Positions 34,003 through 43,881 of a DNA stretch of 64,000 nucleotides are shown here, piece after piece. Each line of letters starts with the position of its first letter. The first letter of the stretch is position 1. A model generated the notes under the pieces. The model did no database searches, had not been told where the DNA came from, and saw only the letters and a program-made list of their open reading frames with translations. A program made the translations under genes and the position numbers. Source of the DNA: Croceivirga sp. (lineage in GTDB: Bacteria; Bacteroidota; Bacteroidia; Flavobacteriales; Flavobacteriaceae); the NCBI GenBank assembly GCA_028284285.1, contig JANQSA010000082.1:1-64000 (forward strand), read 5' to 3'.

Positions 34003-35037
34003 TTAGGTCTTATTGGCCAATTGCCCACAGGCCGCGTCAATATCCTTTCCACGTGAACGCCTGATAGTTACAGTTATCCCATTAGCTTCCAGCACCTGCA
34101 TATAGTGCCGGATCGCCTCTTCCGAAGCCTGTTGAAACTGCCCATCGTCTATGGGATTATATTCAATGAGATTGACTTTAGACGGTGCAAAACGGCAAAA
34201 CTTCACTAAAGCTTCAATGTCTTCCCGGCGATCATTAATCCCCTGCCATACTACATATTCATAGGTGATTCTTTTCCTGGTTTTTTGATACCAGTGTATT
34301 AAAGCATCCCTTAAATCCGCCAGCGGGAAAGTAGCATTAAAAGGCATGATCTGCGTGCGTACTGTATCGATCGCCGAGTGCAGGGAAACTGCTAAATTGA
34401 ATTTTACCCCTTCATCGGCCATTTTTTTAATCATTTTGGGCACTCCCGAAGTAGAAACGGTGATCCGCCTGGGAGACATTCCCAGTCCTTCTTCTGTGGT
34501 AATCTTATCAATGGCTTTAAGCACATTGGGATAGTTCATTAAGGGCTCACCCATCCCCATAAAAACAATATTGCTTAAAGGCCGATCAAAATATAACCTG
34601 CTTTGCCGGTCTATGGCTACTACCTGATCATAAATCTCATCGGGATTGAGATTTCGCATCCGTTTTAAACGAGCGGTGGCACAGAATTTACAATCCAAAC
34701 TACAGCCCACCTGGCTGGAAACACAGGCTGTGGTTCTTGTTTCAGTAGGGATCAAGACAGATTCTACGATCAACCCATCGTGGAGCTTCACCGCATTTTT
34801 GATCGTTCCATCCTTACTGCGTTGCATGGCATCTACCTGAATATGGTTAATCACAAAATGTTGTTCCAGCATTTCCCGGGTAGCTTTGGTAAGATTGGTC
34901 ATGCCGTCAAAAGAATGAGCGGATTTTTGCCATAACCATTCGTATACCTGGTTGCCCCGGAACGCCTGGTCTCCACGGGAAACAAAGAATTCCCGTAATT
35001 GTGCTTTGGTAAGTGCCCTTATGTCTTTTTTCGCCAT
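34003..35037 (-). CDS. rlmN: dual-specificity rRNA/tRNA adenine-C2 methyltransferase RlmN
   Basis: A radical-SAM enzyme of 344 residues that methylates C2 of A2503 in 23S rRNA and A37 in some tRNAs. The iron-sulfur motif is CSLDCKFCATA (about residues 105-115), followed by VFMGMGEPLMNY. The resolving Cys is near the C-terminus in DIDAACGQL. The start MAKKDIRALTK at 35037 is preferred. A longer frame to 35091 would run through a terminator hairpin (35065-35088) and a -7 element (35049-35056). Confidence 0.92.
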   Translation of the reverse strand: MAKKDIRALTKAQLREFFVSRGDQAFRGNQVYEWLWQKSAHSFDGMTNLTKATREMLEQHFVINHIQVDAMQRSKDGTIKNAVKLHDGLIVESVLIPTETRTTACVSSQVGCSLDCKFCATARLKRMRNLNPDEIYDQVVAIDRQSRLYFDRPLSNIVFMGMGEPLMNYPNVLKAIDKITTEEGLGMSPRRITVSTSGVPKMIKKMADEGVKFNLAVSLHSAIDTVRTQIMPFNATFPLADLRDALIHWYQKTRKRITYEYVVWQGINDRREDIEALVKFCRFAPSKVNLIEYNPIDDGQFQQASEEAIRHYMQVLEANGITVTIRRSRGKDIDAACGQLANKT

Positions 35038-35048
35038 TGCCATTGGGA

Positions 35049-35056
35049 CAAAATTA
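35049..35056 (-). promoter_or_regulatory. candidate -7 element of rlmN
   Basis: TAATTTTG on the - strand fits TAnnTTTG and lies 11 bp upstream of the preferred ATG at 35037, directly after the queA terminator. Confidence 0.4.
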
Positions 35057-35064
35057 GAAAAGAA

Positions 35065-35088
35065 AAATCCCGAATAGCTCCGGGATTT
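35065..35088 (-). terminator. intrinsic terminator after queA
   Basis: AAATCCCG and CGGGATTT form an 8-bp stem with an 8-nt loop and a T-rich tail on the - strand, 31 bp after the queA stop codon. Confidence 0.75.
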
Positions 35089-35119
35089 CAATTACTTCGT
35101 CACAGGTTCCGTAAATCCG

Positions 35120-36169
35120 TTAAAGGATGAGCATGGCATCGCCATAGGAATAAAAGCGATATTGTTCCAGAATGGCTTGTTTGTATGCCTTTTTCATCAG
35201 ATCATGTCCCATGAATGCGGAGATCATCATCAACAAGGTGGACTTTGGTAAATGAAAGTTGGTCACCATGCTGTCTGCAATACTAAATTCATAGGGGGGG
35301 AAGATAAATTTGTTCGTCCAGCCTTCAAAAGTGTTTAATGTTCTTTCTGATGAAACCGCACTCTCCAACCCTCGCATTACCGTTGTACCCACCGCACATA
35401 CTTTTTTCTTACCCGCCTTAGCGTGGTTTACAATTTCGGTAGCTTTCTCATCAATAACCAGTTCCTCACTATCCATTTTGTGTTTGGATAGATCCTCTAC
35501 TTCAACCGGGTTAAATGTCCCCAATCCTACATGCAGGGTCACTTCTGCAAAATCTACCCCCTTGATTTCCAGTCGTTTTAACAAATGCTTGGAAAAGTGT
35601 AGGCCGGCGGTTGGAGCGGCTACAGCACCTTCATGTTTGGCATAAATGGTTTGATAGCGTTCTTCATCTTCCGGCTCAACCGCACGTTTAATATATTTTG
35701 GAAGGGGCGTTTCCCCTAATTCCCGAAGCTTTCTCCTGAAATCCGTATACGAACCATCATACAGAAATCGTAGCGTTCTCCCTCTGGAGGTAGTATTGTC
35801 AATTACTTCTGCAACCAAACTCTCATCATCTCCAAAATACAGTTTGTTGCCTATTCTGATTTTTCGGGCAGGATCTACCAGAACATCCCATAAGCGCTGC
35901 TCATCATTCAACTCGCGTAAAAGGAATACCTCTATTCTGGCACCGGTTTTTTCCTTGTTCCCATAGAGCCGGGCTGGAAATACTTTGGTATTGTTGAGTA
36001 CCATCACATCACCTTCATCAAAATAATTGATCAAATCTTTGAACATCTTGTGTTCTATTTTTCCGGAATCGCGATGTATGACCATTAACCGGGATTCATC
36101 CCGGTTTTCTGCGGGATATTCTGCTAAAAGCTCCTTAGGGAGTTCAAAATTGAAGTTGGATAATTTCAT
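35120..36169 (-). CDS. queA: S-adenosylmethionine:tRNA ribosyltransferase-isomerase
   Basis: A 349-residue enzyme that transfers the ribose part of SAM to preQ1 in tRNA, forming epoxyqueuosine. Family sequences are visible: the N-terminal [25 protein letters not shown], the [10 protein letters not shown] block and VGLGTFNPV. The length is typical. It lies between aroA and rlmN on the same strand but has its own promoter (36199-36230) and terminator. Confidence 0.95.
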   Translation of the reverse strand: MKLSNFNFELPKELLAEYPAENRDESRLMVIHRDSGKIEHKMFKDLINYFDEGDVMVLNNTKVFPARLYGNKEKTGARIEVFLLRELNDEQRLWDVLVDPARKIRIGNKLYFGDDESLVAEVIDNTTSRGRTLRFLYDGSYTDFRRKLRELGETPLPKYIKRAVEPEDEERYQTIYAKHEGAVAAPTAGLHFSKHLLKRLEIKGVDFAEVTLHVGLGTFNPVEVEDLSKHKMDSEELVIDEKATEIVNHAKAGKKKVCAVGTTVMRGLESAVSSERTLNTFEGWTNKFIFPPYEFSIADSMVTNFHLPKSTLLMMISAFMGHDLMKKAYKQAILEQYRFYSYGDAMLIL

Positions 36170-36198
36170 TTTACGGAATGATTTTTTTCGAAAGAGCG

Positions 36199-36230
36199 CA
36201 AATATACAATCTGCTCACAGGGGTTGTCAA
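36199..36230 (-). promoter_or_regulatory. Bacteroidota-type promoter of queA
   Basis: On the - strand, TTG (36228-36230), a 21-bp spacer and TATATTTG (36199-36206) match the -33/-7 consensus. The ATG of queA is 29 bp downstream of the -7 element. Confidence 0.65.
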
Positions 36231-36247
36231 GAAATTATGGAATTAAT

Positions 36248-37480
36248 TCAGGAGACTTCCTTGATTTCAAAGCCTACCTTTTTCAAGTCCCTCCAAAAGT
36301 CCGGGTAGGATTTTGAAACCACCCCGGCATCATTGATCCCTAATTCCTCTCTTAGCGCCAGGGGGGCGAAAGCCATGGCCATTCTGTGATCATGGTAGGT
36401 ATCTACACTCACCCCTTTTGTAATCCCATTTGAAGGCGCCAGGCTAAGACTTTCATGATCTATGCCCACCACAGCGCCAAATTTTTCGAGTTCTTTTTTC
36501 ATAGCGGCCAGTCTATCCGTTTCCTTAATGGGTAACGTATGCAATCCCGTCAGGTGGCAACCTATTCCCAACCCGAAGCAGGTGACAGCAATGGTTTGGG
36601 CAATATCCGGAGCATTGGAGAGATCACAGGCTATCTTTTCGTATGGGTGAGCTGCTACTTTTTCCAGAACAATTCTCCCATTCCGGAAAAGGGTACGCAC
36701 CCCAAAGTCCATGTAAATATCCTGAAGCACACTATCCCCCTGAAGCGACTCTTTTTTATAGGTAGCGAGTTGAATTTTGCTGCCCACCTCCGATAGTGCC
36801 ACAATGCTGTAAAAATAACTGGCGGCACTCCAGTCCGATTCCACAATCAATTGTTTCGGGACAACCACAGTTTTAGGTAAAACAGTAATTCTATTTCCAC
36901 TAAACGCAGTTTGGATACCCATCTCTTCCAGCAAGGCCAATGTCATTTTTATGTAGGGAACGGAGGTGATCTTTCCTACCAACTCAATTTCAAGACCATT
37001 GGGCAAAGTAGGAGCCACTAAACAGAGGGAGGAAATATATTGGCTGCTCACATTTGCCGGAAGACGTACCGAATTACCCTGTAAGGAGGTTCCTTTAATT
37101 TTTAACGGAGGATAGCCTTCATTTTTAGCATATTGAATATTTGCTCCTAAATTTTTCAGCGCCTCCACCAGGATACCAATGGGTCGTTCCTGCATTCGTT
37201 TGGAGCCCGTTAACACCACTTCCTTACCCGTTTGGGAAGCAAAAAAAGCGGTTAAAAAACGCATGGCAGTACCGGCATGGTAAACATCCACTTCGCCATG
37301 AGCAATGCCCAATCCTTTTTGCATCACTTGTGCATCATCGGAATTGGAGCCGTTTTCTATGGCCAGATTGGGGTATAAGGCCTGTAAAAGCAACATCCGA
37401 TTGGTTTCGCTTTTAGAACCCGTAATGTTGATCTCGGCTTCCAGCAATTTTGGAGAGGGAAAAGAAAGGAAGAGTTTCAA
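36248..37480 (-). CDS. aroA: 3-phosphoshikimate 1-carboxyvinyltransferase (EPSP synthase)
   Basis: About 410 residues. The enzyme joins shikimate-3-phosphate and phosphoenolpyruvate in the shikimate pathway. Signatures are GSKSETNRML near the N-terminus, DWSAASYF mid-protein, LSNAPDIAQT, LPIKETDRLAAMKKEL and DTYHDHRMAMAFAP. The frame is open to a GTG at 37522. A TTG at 37480 (LKLFLSFP) gives the usual family N-terminus and lies just downstream of a candidate -7 element (37504-37511), so I prefer it. The products feed the chorismate-dependent operon at 45-49 kb. Confidence 0.93.
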   Translation of the reverse strand: MKLFLSFPSPKLLEAEINITGSKSETNRMLLLQALYPNLAIENGSNSDDAQVMQKGLGIAHGEVDVYHAGTAMRFLTAFFASQTGKEVVLTGSKRMQERPIGILVEALKNLGANIQYAKNEGYPPLKIKGTSLQGNSVRLPANVSSQYISSLCLVAPTLPNGLEIELVGKITSVPYIKMTLALLEEMGIQTAFSGNRITVLPKTVVVPKQLIVESDWSAASYFYSIVALSEVGSKIQLATYKKESLQGDSVLQDIYMDFGVRTLFRNGRIVLEKVAAHPYEKIACDLSNAPDIAQTIAVTCFGLGIGCHLTGLHTLPIKETDRLAAMKKELEKFGAVVGIDHESLSLAPSNGITKGVSVDTYHDHRMAMAFAPLALREELGINDAGVVSKSYPDFWRDLKKVGFEIKEVS

Positions 37481-37503
37481 CTGCGCTGATTTTGATAAAG
37501 CCT

Positions 37504-37511
37504 CAAAATTA
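37504..37511 (-). promoter_or_regulatory. candidate -7 element of aroA
   Basis: TAATTTTG on the - strand fits TAnnTTTG, 24 bp upstream of the preferred TTG start at 37480. Confidence 0.4.
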
Positions 37512-37555
37512 TAAAAACACACCGGAGGCTGTACTTTATGCTACTAATATTTTGC

Positions 37556-37882
37556 TCATTTTAGCTTCTCATTATTCTGATGCCTGTCGTGATCACGGGC
37601 TGCCTTGAGGTCCAGTTTTTTCTGAAAAGCCAGCTGTAGATTCACCCCTGTTTGATTGGCCAAACAGAGTACAACAAACAAGACATCCGCTAACTCTTCT
37701 CCAAGATCCTTGCCTTTGTCCGATTCTTTTTCGCTTTGCTCCCCATATCTCCGGGCAATGATCCGCGCTACTTCACCTACTTCTTCTGTCAACTGTGCCA
37801 TATTGGTCAATTCGTTGAAATAGCGCACCCCATGGTTTTTAATCCATTCGTCTACAGCTTGTTGGGCGTTTTGTATGTTCAT
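37556..37882 (-). CDS. MazG-like nucleotide pyrophosphohydrolase
   Basis: A 108-residue single-domain MazG-type protein. The metal-binding helices are visible as LTEEVGEVARII (E-E-x-x-E) and LGEELADVLFVVLCLAN (E-x-x-D). Such enzymes hydrolyse NTPs or dNTPs to monophosphates, probably for nucleotide-pool cleaning. It lies upstream of aroA on the same strand, with 75 bp between it and the aroA start region, and could be co-transcribed. Confidence 0.88.
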   Translation of the reverse strand: MNIQNAQQAVDEWIKNHGVRYFNELTNMAQLTEEVGEVARIIARRYGEQSEKESDKGKDLGEELADVLFVVLCLANQTGVNLQLAFQKKLDLKAARDHDRHQNNEKLK

Positions 37883-38360
37883 TTTTAGATTTTGGATAAA
37901 AATAAGAAAACCTTTTACCAGGTTTTACCCTTTTCCGGAACAACCTATGACTTGGTTTGAGCTTTCAACGATTTGTTGAAAAAACTCTTCAATCAAGATC
38001 GTAATCTTCAGTTCAATAAGGCGTACCATTAAGATGAAAGTCAAAGAAAACATTTAATACTCACTCTGTTCGTTTTTTAATTCAAATCTTAACGTCCCCG
38101 GGAGGTACTGTATTCCGTGTAAATCAGGGATATCCGATGGGAACTCCCTTCTTCAGGGAATAAAATGCAAAGGCAAGCTATCCCTTACCTTAAAATAACT
38201 TTTATTCCATTCGTGCAGGTAAACGGCAACAGCAACTGCATGTTTTTTTCAAAAAGATGAGAATTACCTTTTTACCGGGGCAATTCACCAAATGCAGTTT
38301 TTAGCTATACTTTAACAGGGCAGTAAACCTATTGTGTATGAACAACTTTTTTCACATAGA
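37883..38360. other. 478-bp intergenic region without a gene
   Basis: No open frame longer than about 30 codons with coding character is evident on either strand. It contains small inverted repeats (for example GGGAACTCCCTTCTTCAGGGA near 38140-38160) and several stop-rich stretches. No riboswitch or terminator was recognised. It may hold the promoter of the MazG-like gene on one side and 3' untranslated sequence of the DUF3857 pair on the other. Confidence 0.4.
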
Positions 38361-40391
38361 CTATTTGATAAGTTCGGCCTTTACCAATACTACATTCTCC
38401 GTTTGTTTCACCACAACCTGGGCATAAAATTCTTTCAGTGCCTGATAGTACTGTGCTGGAATAATTGCTCTGTTTATCTTTAAAGCGCAACTGAACTGCA
38501 GTTGATTTCCGTTCTGCCTTACCGAGTATTTAAAAGATCCCATAGCGTCCGGCAACCCTAATGCGATATTTTCCGGTACGGATTCCACCTGGTATCCATC
38601 GGGAATCTTATAATTGATTGTTACCTTGTTTAATATGGGATAACCAAAGTCTACCGGATATTCCCGCTTATCCATTTTAAAAGGATTCTCTGTCATTGCC
38701 ATGAACAGCGCCGGCTTAAAATATAGTTTTCCCGAGATGATTTCCACCTGGTTCTCCTTTACAAAAGAACAGGATTCTATTAAAGGTTTGGCAGAAACTT
38801 TCTCGTTTTTTACCTCCAATTCATCTATTTCCATTTCTAAGAAACGATCCTCAATTGCCATCATGATATCTTCCCAGGTATCATTCTTGTGAGCCTTCCT
38901 GTAATTGTAAGCCCGATTTTGAGTAAGCTGGGTTCTCATCTTTCCTTCTACCGTGCCATCTTGTAAAATATTGGCGTTTATAGTTACAATGTGCTTGGCG
39001 GGTGTATTCGGGAGTAAACTAATTTCTTTTGAGGTGCCATCTTCTTTAATTAACCTCCCGTTCCAATTCATCACCCTCACCGGCAGGATCCCCATTGCGC
39101 CCTCTTTTTCAGTAGCATCCAATAGAATCATTCCATTCTCTGTGTCCACAGCGGTAAGCACATAGTTGAATCCTTCCCTTGTGGGAAATAGGGGAACGCC
39201 ATGCGATTTAGTACTGACTAGTACGGGATCCGCACTATACCCGGCGTATTTAAGCATCGCCGTAAGGGTTAGGTTAACATCTGCCGAATTACCGGTTTTT
39301 TCTGTTAACGTCTTTTTGATGCCATTTTCGCAAAGCACCCCATAGTATTCGTTCCATGTGATGTTATTTTTTACGTAATCATATATTGTTTGGATTAACT
39401 CTGTTTCCGTTTTGCTTTCAGCTTTCAAAGCGTCTACTATTTCCTTTACAAGCCTTGTTTTTTGAAGCTCTACCCCAAAATCATCAAGCTTATAAATAGA
39501 CCGGGCCACATCCTCCCAGGAAACGCTGTAGTCTTTATAAGGGCTGTTTGGAAATCGCGTGGAGGCCAACTCAAATTTTACAGCGCTTCTATAATTATCA
39601 ATATTATCGGTAAAATCCACCTCTTTTAATGAAGGTATATTGCTTGTATGCACCTTATACACATTCTCAACAAACGCCATGTTGCCTATCCTAGATTTAC
39701 GGGAGGTGCTACCAATTAACCGGTCGTTATTTTCTGTTTGGTAAACCACGTCTATTTTCCTGTTCTTTTTGCTTTGTCGCAAATCAATAGGATAAAAACC
39801 ACGCCCATATCTTTTAAATATAAAATATTCCGGTATTTCAACACTTACATCCACATTATCTACAGGAATACCGTATTGAAATTTGAATTCGTCAATATTA
39901 CCGATAAAATCAGAAGCTATTTGATACTCAATTTCAATTACACTACCTTCTTTAACTTCAGGCATAACTATGGACACCTTGCTTCTATACTTGTTCACCT
40001 TTTCTTTGAAAATACCCTCTTTTTTAAGTTTTACTTTGCTAAGCTTGCCCCCAACCAAATTGTAGGTGTATCCCTTGATAGCGGACATGGATTCTCCATC
40101 ATTGTCCGGAGTGTATAAAGGTACCTCCATTGTTCCCCAATCCAATCCGGATTTATTGTACACTTTAATCCGGTAATAGGCGAATCTCTTTGTTCTAAAT
40201 CCTTCATCCTTAACATAATCGTAGTATACTCTTTCCTTTTTATGAAGTATTGCTGCCTCCGCATCTTTTTCCAAGGAGTGTTCCTTTTGCATTACTTCTT
40301 CTATCGATACTTTTCCAAATTTGAAATTCCTCTCCTGAGCCGAGGAAATAACAAAGACCATTAAAAAAAATGGTAATAATTTAAGTTTCAT
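38361..40391 (-). CDS. DUF3857 and transglutaminase-like domain protein
   Basis: A 676-residue secreted protein (signal peptide MKLKLLPFFLMVFVISSAQ). Residues 60-230 form a DUF3857 domain (YYRIKVYNKSGLDWG, VKEGSVIEIEYQIAS). Residues 310-420 look transglutaminase-like: IYDYVKNNITWNEYYG, with NSADVNLTLTAMLKYAG in the position where the catalytic Cys normally sits. That Cys is replaced (GNSADVN instead of G-x-C), so enzymatic activity is doubtful. The final part is beta-rich. It is a divergent paralogue of the upstream gene, 6 bp away. The role is unknown. Confidence 0.8.
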   Translation of the reverse strand: MKLKLLPFFLMVFVISSAQERNFKFGKVSIEEVMQKEHSLEKDAEAAILHKKERVYYDYVKDEGFRTKRFAYYRIKVYNKSGLDWGTMEVPLYTPDNDGESMSAIKGYTYNLVGGKLSKVKLKKEGIFKEKVNKYRSKVSIVMPEVKEGSVIEIEYQIASDFIGNIDEFKFQYGIPVDNVDVSVEIPEYFIFKRYGRGFYPIDLRQSKKNRKIDVVYQTENNDRLIGSTSRKSRIGNMAFVENVYKVHTSNIPSLKEVDFTDNIDNYRSAVKFELASTRFPNSPYKDYSVSWEDVARSIYKLDDFGVELQKTRLVKEIVDALKAESKTETELIQTIYDYVKNNITWNEYYGVLCENGIKKTLTEKTGNSADVNLTLTAMLKYAGYSADPVLVSTKSHGVPLFPTREGFNYVLTAVDTENGMILLDATEKEGAMGILPVRVMNWNGRLIKEDGTSKEISLLPNTPAKHIVTINANILQDGTVEGKMRTQLTQNRAYNYRKAHKNDTWEDIMMAIEDRFLEMEIDELEVKNEKVSAKPLIESCSFVKENQVEIISGKLYFKPALFMAMTENPFKMDKREYPVDFGYPILNKVTINYKIPDGYQVESVPENIALGLPDAMGSFKYSVRQNGNQLQFSCALKINRAIIPAQYYQALKEFYAQVVVKQTENVVLVKAELIK

Positions 40392-40397
40392 CTGTAG

Positions 40398-42332
40398 TTA
40401 GGTTTTAATGAATACTATTTTGGCATTATCACTTCTGGCAATTTTCTTTTTAAAATCCCTGAAATCAGGATATCTTTCTTTTGGGAAGGTTCCCGGAAAA
40501 ATGAGTAACTTCCTCTTGTAACGAATTTGATTATCAGAGATCTTTTCCATGGTTAGTGTATACTCCCCGAAATCCGTTTTAAGCTCTATTTTGGGCAGTA
40601 GTTCCTCCACTGTAATACTTTCCGGTAAATTGATGTCGAATTGATCTTCGTCAAAATATCCTCTTTTTATAACCAATTGGTTTTTCCTGTTCCTTATCCG
40701 CTTAGGAACAAATAGATTTCTGTTAAATACATTAGGTGTGAATAACCACCTTTGCCCAGCTTTTGAAATATAATTCTCAGATTGTAGGCTTACTTCTTCC
40801 ATTAATTCTATCGTTTCTTTATTGTTCTCAAATTCAACTTTGAGAATTTTTACATCATTCACATAGCTCCAATATTCTTTGTAATGTTCTTCTACTTCAT
40901 TTTCTTTCATTGAGGACAACCTATACTTCTGATCGTATTGTATACCAGTGGAATGGATACTCACATTTGCGGTAATACTACCCTGGTCATTGATACGTAT
41001 TGAGGCTTGGGTATACTGTTTACTTTCCTCAGGTCGATATTTTTTTGATTTGACCAACTGTCCTCCGCCCGGTGTTACTTTTAGTACGTAACGGTCATCA
41101 GAAAATGTTCCCAAAAAATTTACAGGAACCTCCTGGCTAGTACATTCTAACCATAGTTCTTCATTTTCCAAAGGGATATTCAAGAAAACATGATTTCCGG
41201 AGAGCGAGGGAAAATCCGGATCCAGGTCCCTTTTTTCTTCCCCCGCATACAATACTGTATAGTGGGAGTTTATACCTACTTCCGCCAGCAATGCCTTGGT
41301 ATAATTAGTTAAACCTTTACAATCACCGTATTTGACCTCTCCGACTTCAGCGGCACTTATAGGTTTCCACCCACCAATTCCCAATTGCACACTTATGTAT
41401 CGGGTATTGTTTTGAAGGTAATTATAAACCCTTTTCACCTTTTCCTTAGGATCTGAAATACCTACCACAAGTTGCTTAACCATGTGTTTGGAAGCTTCAT
41501 CCAATACATCTTGCCCTTCTAACAAACCGTTGTTAATCCACAAACCAAACTCTTGCCAATTCCTTGCCTGACCGTCTACACCTTTTAAATGAAATTTCTC
41601 CAAGGCGAACTTTACGGATGGTGCTAAATCCTTAAAGGAAGAGGAGTAGGGTTCTTTTTTTAGTGCAGCTAAATTTTCAACTGTATAGATAAACTGGTCG
41701 GAGGTTGCTGTTTTTCTAATTCCGTAAACATCTAGATTTTGTTCTTTTACCCTAACAGGAACAGCACATTTGACATCCAACTGATAGTTACTCTTTTCGG
41801 TACTCACATGGTAACCATCTGCAAAGTACCATGGCGGTATAAAGGCCGTATCCGGAGTGTTATAAGATTTTTCCAACACCACTGTATAGGGATAAGAAGT
41901 AGGAGTGTAACGTAAAAACTTTACTCTGTCATCCGAATATAAAGTACCATTACCCGAAGCACTTTGATCTAAAAAATCACGTGCTTTAAACTTTTTGAGC
42001 TCTTCCCCATGAGCATCGTAAACAAAAGCATTTAAACTACTGATAGTACGATCTTCATCATAAAAAGCATAAGCATCTATATGTCGTTGACCTGCCTCAT
42101 TTAGTACTGTAACCACCCTAGTATGTTCCACAGACATGGATTTGTGATCGGTTATGGTAACAAGCATCTTATCCAATCGAACTACCGCATTGGCATTCTT
42201 TAACAAAGAATCATCAATCCCGGCAACCGCATATTTTTGGGAAAAAACAGGAAAAGAAAAGAGCAATACGATTGGCACTAAAAGCAATCGTATAAAAATA
42301 GTTTGGTCAGATTGAAATAGCCGAATATTCAA
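40398..42332 (-). CDS. DUF3857 and transglutaminase-like domain protein
   Basis: A 644-residue secreted protein (signal peptide around LLLVPIVLLFSFPVFSQ). A DUF3857 domain occupies residues 60-220. The transglutaminase core is at about 300-390, with the probable catalytic Cys in VKYGDCKGLTNYTKALL, His in GNHVFLNIPL and a following Glu/Asp. This paralogue, unlike its neighbour, keeps the Cys. It starts at TTG 42332. The two genes are nearly adjacent (6 bp) and form a pair. The substrate and role are unknown; they lie between conserved aromatic/tRNA genes. Confidence 0.8.
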   Translation of the reverse strand: MNIRLFQSDQTIFIRLLLVPIVLLFSFPVFSQKYAVAGIDDSLLKNANAVVRLDKMLVTITDHKSMSVEHTRVVTVLNEAGQRHIDAYAFYDEDRTISSLNAFVYDAHGEELKKFKARDFLDQSASGNGTLYSDDRVKFLRYTPTSYPYTVVLEKSYNTPDTAFIPPWYFADGYHVSTEKSNYQLDVKCAVPVRVKEQNLDVYGIRKTATSDQFIYTVENLAALKKEPYSSSFKDLAPSVKFALEKFHLKGVDGQARNWQEFGLWINNGLLEGQDVLDEASKHMVKQLVVGISDPKEKVKRVYNYLQNNTRYISVQLGIGGWKPISAAEVGEVKYGDCKGLTNYTKALLAEVGINSHYTVLYAGEEKRDLDPDFPSLSGNHVFLNIPLENEELWLECTSQEVPVNFLGTFSDDRYVLKVTPGGGQLVKSKKYRPEESKQYTQASIRINDQGSITANVSIHSTGIQYDQKYRLSSMKENEVEEHYKEYWSYVNDVKILKVEFENNKETIELMEEVSLQSENYISKAGQRWLFTPNVFNRNLFVPKRIRNRKNQLVIKRGYFDEDQFDINLPESITVEELLPKIELKTDFGEYTLTMEKISDNQIRYKRKLLIFPGTFPKERYPDFRDFKKKIARSDNAKIVFIKT

Positions 42333-42369
42333 AATCCTTTCTAAAGAAATTAAAATTCGACCTAACTTA

Positions 42370-42822
42370 TCACTCTTTCTTTTTAGAATCTATGATAATT
42401 GTCACAGGACCATCATTTAACAGTTCTACTTTCATATCGGCCCCGAATACTCCTGTTTCCACTTTTTTAGCAAGGTCCTGTTCTAATTGTTGGACAAACT
42501 GTTCGTAAAGCGGGATGGCTACCTCCGGTTTCGCGGACTTAATGTAAGAAGGTCTATTACCCTTTTTTGTTGCGGCATGGAGGGTAAACTGGCTTACGAC
42601 AAGAGCTTCCCCGCCCAGTTCCAAAAGGGAATGGTTCATCACTCCATTTTCATCATTAAAAATGCGGAGGTTGGCTACTTTTTTGGACAACCACGCTATG
42701 TCTGCTTTTTCATCGGCATTTTCAATACCCAGGAAAATAAGTAATCCGTGCCCGATCCTGGCTACCGGTTCCCCGTCTACCACAACACTGGCTTTTGATA
42801 CCCTTTGAATGACTGCCCGCAT
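42370..42822 (-). CDS. dtd: D-aminoacyl-tRNA deacylase
   Basis: A 150-residue enzyme that removes D-amino acids and glycine from mischarged tRNAs. The two family motifs are SQFTLHA (near residue 80) and NDGPVT (near residue 138). The length is typical. It lies 5 bp downstream of rsgA on the same strand and is probably co-transcribed with it. Confidence 0.94.
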   Translation of the reverse strand: MRAVIQRVSKASVVVDGEPVARIGHGLLIFLGIENADEKADIAWLSKKVANLRIFNDENGVMNHSLLELGGEALVVSQFTLHAATKKGNRPSYIKSAKPEVAIPLYEQFVQQLEQDLAKKVETGVFGADMKVELLNDGPVTIIIDSKKKE

Positions 42823-42827
42823 TGCCT

Positions 42828-43775
42828 TTATCTATAATTATCGGTCCTGTAGGTTTCTTCCGCATCCTCCTCCAACATCTGGACATAGCTTCTATATCTG
42901 CTCCATTCCAACTCGTTATTTTCCAGCGCTTTTTTTACGGCACATTGGGGTTCATCCAAATGTAAACAGTTGTGAAATTTGCACTCGGATTTTAGTCTGA
43001 AAAATTCCGGGAAATAATCTCCAATTTCGTCCTTTTCCATTTCCACAATACCAAAGCCGCGAATCCCTGGTGTATCAATAATACGGGCATCAAAAGAAAG
43101 ATCGTACATTTCCGCAAATGTGGTGGTGTGCTGTCCTTGCGAATGCTGTTCCGAAATTTCTGCCGTCTTCAATTCCAACAGAGGCTCTAAGACATTGATA
43201 AGGGTAGATTTACCAACGCCCGAATTCCCGGAAAACATGCTGGTCTTTCCCTGCATTAGCGCCTTTACTTTCGCGACGTTTTGCCCGGTTTTAGTGGAGG
43301 TTTCCAAGACATTATACCCAATATTTCGATACATTTCCACCAAATACTTCACTTCTACCAATTCATCTTCATCATAGCTATCCATCTTGTTAAACAAGAG
43401 AATTGCCGGGATAGCATACGCTTCTGCAGTAACCAAAAAACGGTCGATAAAACTGGTATAAGTAGTAGGATTATTTAAGGTAACCATGAGAAAGACCTGG
43501 TCTAAATTGGCCGCGATAATATGAACCTGTTTTGAAAGCTTTACGGATTTGCGGATGATGTAATTCCTACGATCCTCAATGCCGGAGATAATACCCAAAG
43601 TCTCATCCCCTACTTGCTCGAGTTCAAATTCTACAATATCGCCAACGGCAATGGGATTGGTACTTGTTATGCCTTTGATACGAAATTTTCCCTTGATCCT
43701 GCATTCATAAAAATCACCCGACTCCGCTTTCACGGTATACCAGCTCCCTGTGGATTTGTATACAGTCCCTCGCAT
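42828..43775 (-). CDS. rsgA: ribosome small subunit biogenesis GTPase RsgA
   Basis: A circularly permuted GTPase of 315 residues that checks 30S maturation. The N-terminal OB fold (MRGTVYKSTGSWYTV) is followed by G4 FNKMDS, the P-loop GNSGVGKSTL and G3 DTPGIRGFG. A C-terminal zinc cluster (CKFHNCLHLDEPQC) comes last. The ATG at 43775 is used; the frame extends to a TTG at 43796 but the family begins at MRGTV. A TTTCTTTG -7-like element lies about 33 bp upstream. Confidence 0.94.
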   Translation of the reverse strand: MRGTVYKSTGSWYTVKAESGDFYECRIKGKFRIKGITSTNPIAVGDIVEFELEQVGDETLGIISGIEDRRNYIIRKSVKLSKQVHIIAANLDQVFLMVTLNNPTTYTSFIDRFLVTAEAYAIPAILLFNKMDSYDEDELVEVKYLVEMYRNIGYNVLETSTKTGQNVAKVKALMQGKTSMFSGNSGVGKSTLINVLEPLLELKTAEISEQHSQGQHTTTFAEMYDLSFDARIIDTPGIRGFGIVEMEKDEIGDYFPEFFRLKSECKFHNCLHLDEPQCAVKKALENNELEWSRYRSYVQMLEEDAEETYRTDNYR

Positions 43776-43881
43776 TAAATGCCTTGTTGATAACAATTTA
43801 TACTTCGCAAAGAAACAATTTTCTTTTCTTACAAAATCCTTTTAACATTGGCTTCTAATTAACAAAAAAACCAATACCATC

